From: Clostridia bacterium
GTDB lineage: Bacteria; Bacillota; Clostridia; TANB77; CAG-508
NCBI GenBank assembly: GCA_900768805.1
Contig: CAAGEF010000012.1
Location: forward strand, 1 to 14,721
Reading direction: 5' to 3'
Length of the DNA: 14,721 bases
Position numbers and translations under genes: made by a program. Shown piece after piece: positions 6,735-14,079 of the stretch (position 1 is its first letter; the number at the start of each line of letters is the position of its first letter). The notes beneath the pieces are model-generated. The model did not search any database. It was not told where the DNA came from and saw only the letters and a program-made list of their open reading frames with translations.

Positions 6735-8645
6735 ATGAAATTTAATAATAATTATTTAGAAATAGAAAAAGAAATATCAAAGTGTACATATATTTCTTTT
6801 GATATTTTTGATACCTTAATTAGTAGAAATATAAAAAAACCATCAGACGTATTTTTAATAATGGAAAATTATTTTAATAAGAATGAATTGGATAAAAATA
6901 AATTAGAAAATTGGTTATGTATTAGAAAAAAAGCAGAAATAGATGCAAGAAACGCAAATAGCGAAGAGGAAATTTTATTCGATGATATATATAATCAAAT
7001 AGAAATGTTAGATTCAAAAAAAGAAAAATTAAAAGAATTAGAATTAAAAATTGAATTGGATATATGCAGAACAAATAAAAGCGTATATAAAATTTATGAA
7101 ATTTGCAAGAGATTAAATAAAAAAATAATTATTACATCAGATATGTATTTAGATAAAAACATTATTGAAAAAATATTATTAAATAACAATATAAAATATG
7201 ATTATTTATATTTATCATCTGAATTAAAATTAACTAAGAGAACAGGAAGTATTTTTAAATATATTTTAAATGATTTAAAAATTTCAAATGTAGATATTAT
7301 ACATATTGGAGATAATAAAAAAAGTGATTATATAATTCCTAAAAAACTTGGGATAAAGTCAATACTAATAAGTGAAAATAAAAATTTAAAATATGTAAAT
7401 GAAAAAGATGTAAAAAATAAAGATAGATTAGGATATGATTGTTTAAAATGCTTTATTAACAATAATATTGATTGTGATAAAGATTATTTTTGGCGTACTG
7501 GATATGAAATTTTTGGTCCATTATTATATGGTTATTCTAGATGGTTAGATATAAAATTTAAGAAAGAAAAATATGATAACATATTTTTCTTATCTAGAGA
7601 TGGATATATAATGAAAAAAGCATTTGAATTAGTTTCGGATATTCAGAGTAAATATGTATATGCATCTAGAAGAGCTTTAATTGTTCCAACAATCTGGATG
7701 TATGAGAATTTTGATGAATTGAAAAGAAATATGTATTTTCCAAGAAAAATAAAAGTTAAATCTTTTTTGAAAAAATTAGGTTTGGAACCTCAAAAATACA
7801 AAGATATTGTGAAAAAATACGGTTATAATTTAGATGATGATATTTATACAGAAAATTTGAAAGAAGAAGATTTATTGTTTTATTCCGAAATAAAAGAAGA
7901 TATTTATAACAATTCTAAAGAGGAATACAATAATTTAATAAAGTATTATGAACATAATGGTTTTAAAAATCGAGTTGCTATTGTTGATATTGGATGGTTT
8001 GGGAATATGCAGTATGCTTTAAATAAAATAATAAATAAATCTCATTTAGATGTTAACATGTATGGATATTATGTAGGAATTGTTCCAGAAAGTGATAAAC
8101 AGGAACAATTGAATATGTATGGATATTTATTTGATAAAAACAGAGAAGAGTTATATTATAAAAAAAAGTTTTTCAATTCTATTTTTGAATTAGTTTTTTT
8201 GGCAAATCATGGTTCCGTAAAAAAATATACTTCAAATGTTGAAAATGTTGAATTATATGATTATGAATATGAAAATACAGATGTAGAATTTAAAATGAGA
8301 AGGTTTCAAGATGGTGCCTGTGAATTTATAAAAGAATTTTCTATCTCAGGAATAGATAAATATATAGATATTAATGAAAATATAGCATTGTATAATTTTA
8401 TACAATTTGGAAATTATCCCAAAAAAGAAGATTTAAAAAATTGGGGAAATATTCAATTTTATGATGATGATTATAATAATATGATAAGTAAAAATTGTTT
8501 AATATATTATATTTTTCATTTAAAAAAATTTAAAGAAGATTTTTTAAATTCTATTTGGAAAACAGGATTTTTAAAAAGTATATTCAAGATGAATATGGAT
8601 TATTACAGGATTATTATTAAACTTCGAAATAAAGTAAAAAAATAA
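6735..8645 (+). CDS. COG5610-type HAD-superfamily protein with C-terminal polysaccharide-locus domain
   Basis: A 636 aa two-part cytoplasmic protein. Residues 1-220 form a haloacid dehalogenase-like domain: motif I is FDIFDTL (22-28, predicted nucleophile Asp23), motif II is ITSDMYL (133-139), motif III lies around Lys166/Lys168 and motif IV is IGDNKKSD (191-198). The residue two after the nucleophile is Phe, not the second Asp of classical HAD phosphatases, which is usual in FDxFDTL proteins but leaves phosphatase activity uncertain. The remaining two thirds holds FFLSRDGYIMKKAFE (284-298), ASRRAL (310-315) and VAIVDIGWFGNMQYAL (414-429), which I recognise from COG5610-type predicted hydrolases in capsule and exopolysaccharide loci. 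No reaction is established for them. ATG 6735 follows GGAGAG (6726-6731). A glycosyl- or phosphate-handling role is inferred from context only. Confidence 0.8.
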   Translation: MKFNNNYLEIEKEISKCTYISFDIFDTLISRNIKKPSDVFLIMENYFNKNELDKNKLENWLCIRKKAEIDARNANSEEEILFDDIYNQIEMLDSKKEKLKELELKIELDICRTNKSVYKIYEICKRLNKKIIITSDMYLDKNIIEKILLNNNIKYDYLYLSSELKLTKRTGSIFKYILNDLKISNVDIIHIGDNKKSDYIIPKKLGIKSILISENKNLKYVNEKDVKNKDRLGYDCLKCFINNNIDCDKDYFWRTGYEIFGPLLYGYSRWLDIKFKKEKYDNIFFLSRDGYIMKKAFELVSDIQSKYVYASRRALIVPTIWMYENFDELKRNMYFPRKIKVKSFLKKLGLEPQKYKDIVKKYGYNLDDDIYTENLKEEDLLFYSEIKEDIYNNSKEEYNNLIKYYEHNGFKNRVAIVDIGWFGNMQYALNKIINKSHLDVNMYGYYVGIVPESDKQEQLNMYGYLFDKNREELYYKKKFFNSIFELVFLANHGSVKKYTSNVENVELYDYEYENTDVEFKMRRFQDGACEFIKEFSISGIDKYIDINENIALYNFIQFGNYPKKEDLKNWGNIQFYDDDYNNMISKNCLIYYIFHLKKFKEDFLNSIWKTGFLKSIFKMNMDYYRIIIKLRNKVKK

Positions 8646-8665
8646 AATTAAGGAGTAACAATAAT

Positions 8666-9667
8666 ATGGAATTGATTAGTATAATTATGCCTGCTTATAA
8701 TGCTGATAAATATATTGAAAAAACAATAAAGTCAATTATAATGCAAACATATACAAATTGGGAATTAGTTATTGTAAATGATGGTTCTACTGATGATACT
8801 GATAATATATGTAAAAAGTATGCAAAAGATGATATAAGAATAAAATATCATTATAAAGAAAATGAAGGAGTTTCAATTGCAAGAAATTTTGGAATTAATA
8901 AAGCTCAAGGAAAATACTGTATGTTTATTGATTCAGATGATACTATGAATCCAAATATGATAGAAAAAATGTACTCAAAAATTATTCAAAATAATTGTGA
9001 TATTGTTAGGTGTAATTATTATATAAATACTTGTATTGATAGTAATGAAATGTTAGAAGAAGGTTTGTATAGTAAATCTAATATAAAGAATACTTTAATA
9101 GATATGATATTACAAGAAAAAATGAAATGTTTTGTTTGGTTGTTATTAATCAAAAAGGATAAAATAAAAAAATTTAAAGAAAATTTACATATATATGAAG
9201 ATTTTTGTTTTTATTTGGAAAATTTATTATCAATTTCAAGTATGTATATTATGAACGAAAAATTATATTATTATAATAAGGAAAATGAAAATAGTCTTAG
9301 TAAAAAGAATATTGAAAAAAATATTAATAATATGATAAGTGCGGAGAAGAGTATTATAGAAATTTTAAATCAATATAATCTAGATACTAAAGAAAATAAA
9401 AAAAAGATTTCAACTAGAGTATATACTAATATAGTTAATTATACATTTTTATATCAATATAATTATGGAATAAAAAAATCTATTAAGTTGTATAAGAAAA
9501 TAGAAAAAAATATAGAATATATTAAAGAATTTTATGATAGTAGATATGTATCAAAAAAAGAATTAATAATAAATTATTTCATGAAAAAACATTTTTATAT
9601 TGGATTTTGGTTTTTATGTATTATAAAAAATAAGAAAAGGAGATTTAATGATGAAAAAAAAAGTTAA
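8666..9667 (+). CDS. Glycosyltransferase family 2 (GT-A fold), copy 2
   Basis: A second inverting GT-A glycosyltransferase for repeat-unit assembly. Motifs: ISIIMPAYNADKYI (4-17), IVNDGSTDDT (36-45), GVSIARNFG (68-76), DxD metal site in FIDSDD (87-92) and, unlike copy 1, a normal Glu-Asp pair in IYEDF (176-180) as likely catalytic base. YYYNKENENSLS (201-212) matches the usual region after the base. The C-terminus (about 215-333) is rich in Lys, Asn and Tyr, with a hydrophobic segment near residues 305-322 that may touch the membrane. ATG 8666 follows AGGAG (8651-8655) with a 10-base gap. Its last 20 bases overlap the start of pyruvyl transferase 2, and the overlap contains a run of nine A. 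Sugar specificity is unknown. Confidence 0.92.
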   Translation: MELISIIMPAYNADKYIEKTIKSIIMQTYTNWELVIVNDGSTDDTDNICKKYAKDDIRIKYHYKENEGVSIARNFGINKAQGKYCMFIDSDDTMNPNMIEKMYSKIIQNNCDIVRCNYYINTCIDSNEMLEEGLYSKSNIKNTLIDMILQEKMKCFVWLLLIKKDKIKKFKENLHIYEDFCFYLENLLSISSMYIMNEKLYYYNKENENSLSKKNIEKNINNMISAEKSIIEILNQYNLDTKENKKKISTRVYTNIVNYTFLYQYNYGIKKSIKLYKKIEKNIEYIKEFYDSRYVSKKELIINYFMKKHFYIGFWFLCIIKNKKRRFNDEKKS

Positions 9668-10760
9668 TATAGTTACTTTTCATGATGCTCAAAATTATGG
9701 AGCAATGTTACAAGCATATGCTTTGCAAAATATTTTAGAAAAAGAATATGATGTAGAAATTATTGATTATAAAAATGAAGTTATCCAAAAACAAAATAAA
9801 ATTTTTTCTATAAATAAAAAAAATCTAAAAACTATTATAAGATCTTTAATTCATATTGTTTTATATGGATATAAGAAGTATATAAGAAGTTATAGATTTA
9901 AGAAATTTTCTAAGGAAAATTTGCATTTGACAAGAGTATATAGAACAGAAAAGGAGTTAAAGCAGAATTATCCAAAATCATATGCGTATATTGCCGGAAG
10001 TGATCAAATTTGGAATACGGAAATAACTGGAAAATTAAGTGATATATATACTTTAAACTTTGGAGATGAATCAATTAAAAAAATTTCGTATGCAGCAAGT
10101 ATTGGAAATTCTAAAATTAGTAATGATGAACAAGAGGAATATAAAGAAAAAATTTCTAAATTAGATGCTATATCTATAAGGGAAGAAGATGGAAAAAAAA
10201 TTCTAGAAAGTTTTATATCTAAAGATATATCAGTAGTTTTAGATCCTACATTACTTTTAACAAAAGAAGAATGGAATGAAAAATTGGTTGGTAGGAAAGA
10301 TAAAATAAAAGAAAAATATATTTTGGCATATGTTGTTGAGCCAGATGATGAATATATAAAAATAGTAAATTATTTATCAGAAAAAACAAAGTTAAAAATT
10401 GTTCATTTTGCTCATAGAAATGGGAGAATAAAAAATGTTGTGAGTAATGCATATTCAAAAGATCCTTTTGAGTTTATAAATCTAATAAAGAATGCTGAAT
10501 ATGTGGTTTGTACATCGTTTCATGCTACCGTATTTTCGATTATTTTTAATAAAAAATTTTTTGTTGTACCTCATAGAAAAACTGGCTCAAGAGTTACTAA
10601 TTTATTAAATAGAATAAAAATAGATAATAGAATAGTATATGACCTTAATGAATTTAAATCTATAGATTATGACTTTTTGACAGATTGGGATACTATTGAA
10701 AAGAATTTAGCTAAAGAAAGAGAAAAATCAATTATTTGGTTAAAAGATTCATTAAAATAA
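9648..10760 (+). CDS. Polysaccharide pyruvyl transferase family protein (copy 2)
   Basis: A second PF04230 protein, clearly paralogous to copy 1 but diverged. Motifs, in order: FHDAQNYGAMLQAYALQ (11-27), GSDQIWN (117-123), SIREEDG (176-182), LDPTLLL (198-204) and TSFHATVFS (289-297), where FHA replaces the FHG of copy 1. Predicted role: phosphoenolpyruvate-dependent addition of a pyruvyl group to a repeat-unit sugar. Two adjacent ATGs at 9648 and 9651 are both usable after AAAAGGAG (9635-9642); the second has the better gap of 8 bases. The gene overlaps the preceding glycosyltransferase by 17-20 bases, implying coupled translation. Its second to fourth codons are a run of nine A, a potential slippage site. 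A decayed gene follows, then wzx and the second FrhB-like gene. Confidence 0.9.
   Translation: MMKKKVNIVTFHDAQNYGAMLQAYALQNILEKEYDVEIIDYKNEVIQKQNKIFSINKKNLKTIIRSLIHIVLYGYKKYIRSYRFKKFSKENLHLTRVYRTEKELKQNYPKSYAYIAGSDQIWNTEITGKLSDIYTLNFGDESIKKISYAASIGNSKISNDEQEEYKEKISKLDAISIREEDGKKILESFISKDISVVLDPTLLLTKEEWNEKLVGRKDKIKEKYILAYVVEPDDEYIKIVNYLSEKTKLKIVHFAHRNGRIKNVVSNAYSKDPFEFINLIKNAEYVVCTSFHATVFSIIFNKKFFVVPHRKTGSRVTNLLNRIKIDNRIVYDLNEFKSIDYDFLTDWDTIEKNLAKEREKSIIWLKDSLK
9654..9662 (+). repeat. A9 homopolymer in the overlap of two genes
   Basis: Nine A directly follow the start codon of pyruvyl transferase 2 and at the same time encode the last lysines of the upstream glycosyltransferase. With ten A the pyruvyl transferase frame reaches TAA after AGT; with eight it reaches TAG after TTA ATA. 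Either change ends the protein almost at once, while the glycosyltransferase would change only its last one to three residues. This is the longest A run I noticed in the coding part of the window; A8 runs also occur. Confidence 0.6.
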
Positions 10761-10771
10761 GAGGTGTTTAT

Positions 10772-11291
10772 ATGAAAAAATGGATTTAAATAAAATATTA
10801 GATAGTTTTATAATATTTTTTTGTGTATAATGTTATTTTCAGTTTTATCTGTTATCTCAAAGTATTTGTATCATATTACAATATTTATGTTTATTAAAAA
10901 ATATGAATAGATTAACATTGGATATAGAAGCAATATATAATAAGATTTTAATGGGGATTTATCTAATTTAGTTATAATAAAAAACATTCATTAGCTTTTA
11001 TGTTTGTGTTGGGTTCAGTTTTTCTAATATCATTTTTATTAAAAAATAAAAAGTACTTTTTTAGGTAAAGTTGAAATTTTTGGTTTGTTACTATTTATTG
11101 CTTTATTTATAGATTTACTTTATGAATCATACAAATTTTTAATATTTAATATATTATAAAAATAAAGATACTAAAATTATTAATTTTGATATATTATTGC
11201 AATTAGTTTTTTTAATATATTGATTATCAGGGAATACTTTATATTATTATTCTCAATTATTATTTTATTTTATTGCAATAATAATAAATAA
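10772..11291 (+). pseudogene. Decayed integral membrane protein gene, possibly a second Wzy/O-antigen-ligase-like gene
   Basis: This stretch has no open frame, yet hydrophobic coding pieces run through all three + frames in order. GAGG at 10761-10764 precedes ATG 10772, which stops after five codons. One more base at the A6 run 10775-10780 would continue as MDLNKILDSFIIFF; another at the T7 run 10816-10822 leads on to CIMLFSVLSVISKYLYH. Further pieces are KHSLAFMFVLGSVFLISFLL (about 10983-11042), KVEIFGLLLFIALFIDLL after the T6 run 11057-11062, and FNILIIREYFILLFSIII after the T7 run 11207-11213, ending at TAA 11289-11291. Spliced together they give only about 175 residues with four or five membrane spans, so there may be an internal deletion. 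The segment around NKKHSLAFM recalls polymerases of the O-antigen ligase type, but that is a weak guess; an acyltransferase remnant is possible. Confidence 0.75.
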
Positions 11292-11324
11292 TGTTAAATA
11301 TAGTAGTTTAGAAGGGGATTAGAT

Positions 11325-12749
11325 TTGAGTAGAGAAAAAAGTTTATTAAAAAATACAATAATAATAACAATTGGAAAAATATCTACACAGTTAATAACAT
11401 TCTTTTTATTACCAGTATATACTGCTTTATTATCTACAGAGGAGTATGGTACTGTTGATTTGTTAAATACTTTGGTTTCGTTATGTCTTCCTATTGTTAC
11501 ATTTCAAATAGAACAAGCGTTATTTAGGCATTTAATAGATAGTAGAAATGATGAAGACGAAATAAAAAATACAATAACAACAACAGTAGTTACAATAACT
11601 TTTCAATCAATTTTATATTTAATTATATTTGCAATTATAGCTCCTTTTATAAATAATCAATATAAATATTATCTTGCAACAAATGTTATAGCATGTATAT
11701 TTTCTAGTATAATGTTACAAATATCAAGAGGTTTAGGCGATAACAAAAAATATGCTATAGGAAGTTTTATAACTGCTTTCGTAACAGTATTGTTGAATAT
11801 AGTGTTTATTGTTGGATTTAAATGGGGAGCTTATGGAATGTTAACAGCTACTTTGATAGGAAATATTATATGTAGCATGTATATTTTCTTTACAAAAAAA
11901 ATATTTAAATATATAAAATTAAGATTATATAGTAAAAAATTATTAAAAAAATTATGGAAATATTCATTACCTTTGATTCCTAATGCTATATCTTGGTGGA
12001 TTTTCAACTCATCCGATAGAGTTATTGTTTCATCAATTCTTGGAGTAGGAGAAAATGGTATTTTATCTACTGCATATAAGTTTTCTGGTGTTTATATAAC
12101 TATTTATAATATTTTTAACATGACTTGGACAGAGTCTGCTGCTTTACATATTGATGATAAAGATAATAGTGAATTCTTTTCAAATATTATTAATACGACG
12201 CTTAGATTATTTACAGCAATCTGTTTTGGAATAATAGTATTTATGCCATTCATTTTTCCTATAATGATAAATCAAAAATTTGGTCAAGCATACAATCAAA
12301 TTCCAATTTTAATGTTATCATCATTATTTAATGTAGTGGTTGGATTAATTAGCGTAATTTATATTGCAAAAAAAGATACGAAGGCTGTTGCAAAAACATC
12401 TATTTTATCTGCATTAATTAATATTACTGTTAATTTAGGATTGATAAATTCTATTGGGTTGTATGCAGCTTCAATATCTACACTAGTTGCATATTTGATA
12501 ATGTCTATATATAGATTATATGATGTAAAAAAATATATAAAAATAAATTTAGATAAAAAGTTTGTTTTATCTTCTATTATTGTGATGATTATAGTATTGG
12601 TATCGTATTATATTAACAATTTGTATTTGAATTTAACTATGATATGTTTTATAATTATTTATGCATGGTTAATTAATAAAAGTTCAATTTATTTAATTAT
12701 AAATATGATAAAGCAAAGATTTTTAAAAAGAGGTGTCCAAAATGGATAA
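11325..12749 (+). CDS. wzx: Polysaccharide repeat-unit flippase, Wzx family (MOP superfamily)
   Basis: A 474 aa polytopic membrane protein of the polysaccharide exporter branch (PF01943) that moves undecaprenyl-linked repeat units to the outer face. The N-terminus is characteristic: a short charged MSREKSLLKN, a first helix with TIIITIGKIS, then LLPVYTALLSTEEYGTVDL (about 28-46) with the common EYG turn. SLPLIPNAISWWIFNSSDR (about 213-231) is the matching mid-protein signature, followed by repeated hydrophobic segments consistent with 12-14 helices. The start is TTG 11325, with GAAGGGG (11311-11317) at a good gap; it lies 33 bases after the last stop of the upstream pseudogene. The 3' end overlaps the next gene by 8 bases. 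It is intact, although the gene before it is broken. Confidence 0.92.
   Translation: MSREKSLLKNTIIITIGKISTQLITFFLLPVYTALLSTEEYGTVDLLNTLVSLCLPIVTFQIEQALFRHLIDSRNDEDEIKNTITTTVVTITFQSILYLIIFAIIAPFINNQYKYYLATNVIACIFSSIMLQISRGLGDNKKYAIGSFITAFVTVLLNIVFIVGFKWGAYGMLTATLIGNIICSMYIFFTKKIFKYIKLRLYSKKLLKKLWKYSLPLIPNAISWWIFNSSDRVIVSSILGVGENGILSTAYKFSGVYITIYNIFNMTWTESAALHIDDKDNSEFFSNIINTTLRLFTAICFGIIVFMPFIFPIMINQKFGQAYNQIPILMLSSLFNVVVGLISVIYIAKKDTKAVAKTSILSALINITVNLGLINSIGLYAASISTLVAYLIMSIYRLYDVKKYIKINLDKKFVLSSIIVMIIVLVSYYINNLYLNLTMICFIIIYAWLINKSSIYLIINMIKQRFLKRGVQNG
12729..12733 (+). promoter_or_regulatory. Ribosome binding site deciding the start of FrhB-like copy 2
   Basis: AGAGG lies 8 bases before ATG 12742. 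The in-frame GTG at 12733 overlaps this site and cannot use it, so translation most likely starts at 12742, inside the last codons of wzx. Confidence 0.65.
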
Positions 12750-13899
12750 TACATATTTAGATAATAAAATAAAAAATACATGTAATGGTTGTGGAGTTTG
12801 TGTTTTAGTTTGTCCAAAAAATTGTATTAAAATGGTAGAAGATGAAGAGGGATTTTTATATCCTAAAATTGATGAAAGTAAATGTATAAAATGTGGAAAA
12901 TGTAAAAGCGTTTGTAGTAATTATCCAAGAAAAAATGAGTATAGAATTAGAGCTTATGCAACTAAAAACAAAAATCAAGAAAAAAGAAATGAAAGTACAT
13001 CTGGTGGAATGTTTAAAATTTTAGCTGAGTATGTTATTGATAATGGTGGCGTTGTATTTGGCGTTAAATTAGATGAAAAATTTGTTGCAAAACATGAGTA
13101 TGCTGAAGATATTGAAAAATGCAAAGAATTTAGTTTATCAAAATATGTTAGAAGTGATTTGAATAATTCATATATGAAAGTAAAACAATTTTTAGATCAA
13201 GGAAGAAAAGTACTTTTTACTGGAACACCATGTCAAATTCAAGGATTGCGAAATTTTATAAATAAAGATAATGAGGATTTGATATTATGTGAAATAATAT
13301 GTCATGCTAATCCATCACCCAAAGTATTAAAAATGTATTTGAAAAATCTTGAGATAAACAATGGTAAAAAAATAAAAAATATTTATTTTAGAAGCAAAAA
13401 TCCAGAAATGAACAATAGTGCATACATTGAATTTGAAGATGGAACAAAAGTAAATATTTGTACATATATCCGAGCTTTTTCTGGTGAACAATTAATAAAT
13501 AGACCATCTTGTAATAATTGTCAATTTGTATCAACTAATAGAAAAGCAGATTTTACAATAGGTGACTTTTGGGGAATAGAAAAAGTTTTTCCAGATTTTA
13601 ATGATAATCAAGGAATTTCATTATTAACTGTTAATACAAAACATGGAACAGAATGTTTTGAAAAAATAAAAGATAAGATGGAATATAAAGAATCAGATTT
13701 AGATTTGGCATTCTCTTATAATCATCATGAAAATTTAGCTCAGAGTAAAAATCGCCATAAATTCTTTAATGGAATTTCTAGTGGTAAAATTAATCAAAAT
13801 AATATTATAAAGTATATGAAAAAATATGTAAAAATTCCATTATATAAAAGAGTTTTAAGAAAAGGAAAAAGAATTATTAAGAAGATTACAAGAAAGTAG
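12742..13899 (+). CDS. FrhB-like Fe-S/flavin protein (coenzyme F420 hydrogenase/dehydrogenase beta-subunit family), copy 2
   Basis: A second FrhB-family iron-sulfur protein, 385 aa from ATG 12742. Two 4Fe-4S motifs are at Cys14/17/20/24 and Cys48/51/54/58. The first ends in CP; the second lacks the proline after its last Cys, reading CSN. Then come ESTSGGMF (84-91), FTGTPCQIQGLR (159-170), RPSCNNCQF (254-262) and FTIGDFWGIE (271-280). These last motifs match the family more closely than those of copy 1 (SGTSCQ and IWDCFE). The first 50 residues resemble copy 1 strongly, both reading EDEEGFLYP between the clusters, so the two are paralogues. Its start lies within the end of wzx, and a terminator begins 3 bases after its stop, making it the last gene of the operon. 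Substrate and cofactor are unknown; redox modification of a sugar or pyruvyl substituent is inferred from context. Confidence 0.9.
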   Translation: MDNTYLDNKIKNTCNGCGVCVLVCPKNCIKMVEDEEGFLYPKIDESKCIKCGKCKSVCSNYPRKNEYRIRAYATKNKNQEKRNESTSGGMFKILAEYVIDNGGVVFGVKLDEKFVAKHEYAEDIEKCKEFSLSKYVRSDLNNSYMKVKQFLDQGRKVLFTGTPCQIQGLRNFINKDNEDLILCEIICHANPSPKVLKMYLKNLEINNGKKIKNIYFRSKNPEMNNSAYIEFEDGTKVNICTYIRAFSGEQLINRPSCNNCQFVSTNRKADFTIGDFWGIEKVFPDFNDNQGISLLTVNTKHGTECFEKIKDKMEYKESDLDLAFSYNHHENLAQSKNRHKFFNGISSGKINQNNIIKYMKKYVKIPLYKRVLRKGKRIIKKITRK

Positions 13900-13902
13900 A
13901 TT

Positions 13903-13941
13903 AAAACAGAAACAAACAATATGTTTTGTTTCTGTTTTTTT
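13903..13941 (+). terminator. Strong rho-independent terminator ending the operon
   Basis: A perfect 14-bp inverted repeat has arms AAAACAGAAACAAA (13903-13916) and TTTGTTTCTGTTTT (13925-13938) around an 8-base loop. The right arm runs into a T tract ending at 13941, followed after one A by further Ts. It starts 3 bases after the last stop of the operon. The stem is AT-rich but long. On the other strand the T tail is shorter, so it acts mainly on + strand transcripts. Confidence 0.88.
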
Positions 13942-13984
13942 ATTTTGAATATTGTGTATAAAGTATAATTCATAAAATCTTATA

Positions 13985-14014
13985 TTGACACTTTAATAAA
14001 AAGATTTGTATAAT
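13985..14014 (+). promoter_or_regulatory. Near-consensus sigma-A-type promoter
   Basis: A perfect -35 TTGACA (13985-13990) and a perfect -10 TATAAT (14009-14014) are separated by 18 bp. It lies 44 bases after the terminator and 65 bases before the next start codon. It is much the best promoter in the window and starts a separate transcription unit. The short inverted repeat CATAAAA (13971-13977) and TTTTATG (14024-14030) brackets it and could be an operator, though in this base composition chance is likely. Confidence 0.85.
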
Positions 14015-14079
14015 AAAGTCAAGTTTTATGATATAAATTATAAAGTTTATAAAAAACAAAAAATTACACAGGAGATTAT

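Noticed and set aside
10246..10458. Open minus-strand frame of 70 codons
   Set aside because: Antisense to pyruvyl transferase 2, with no motif.
10761..11324. Non-coding RNA or CRISPR array in the only long gap
   Set aside because: No repeated units or stable structured elements are visible. Ordered hydrophobic coding fragments explain the stretch as a decayed gene.
187..13899. None of the 11 complete genes ends in TGA, hinting at a recoded TGA
   Set aside because: Tryptophan is TGG, as in LWQV of the first gene, and no in-frame TGA occurs. With so few genes in very AT-rich DNA the absence of TGA stops is not unusual.
13945..13969. Alternative promoter with TATAAT at 13964-13969
   Set aside because: The nearest TTG-type -35 (13945-13950) gives a spacer of only 13 bp, and a far better promoter lies just downstream.
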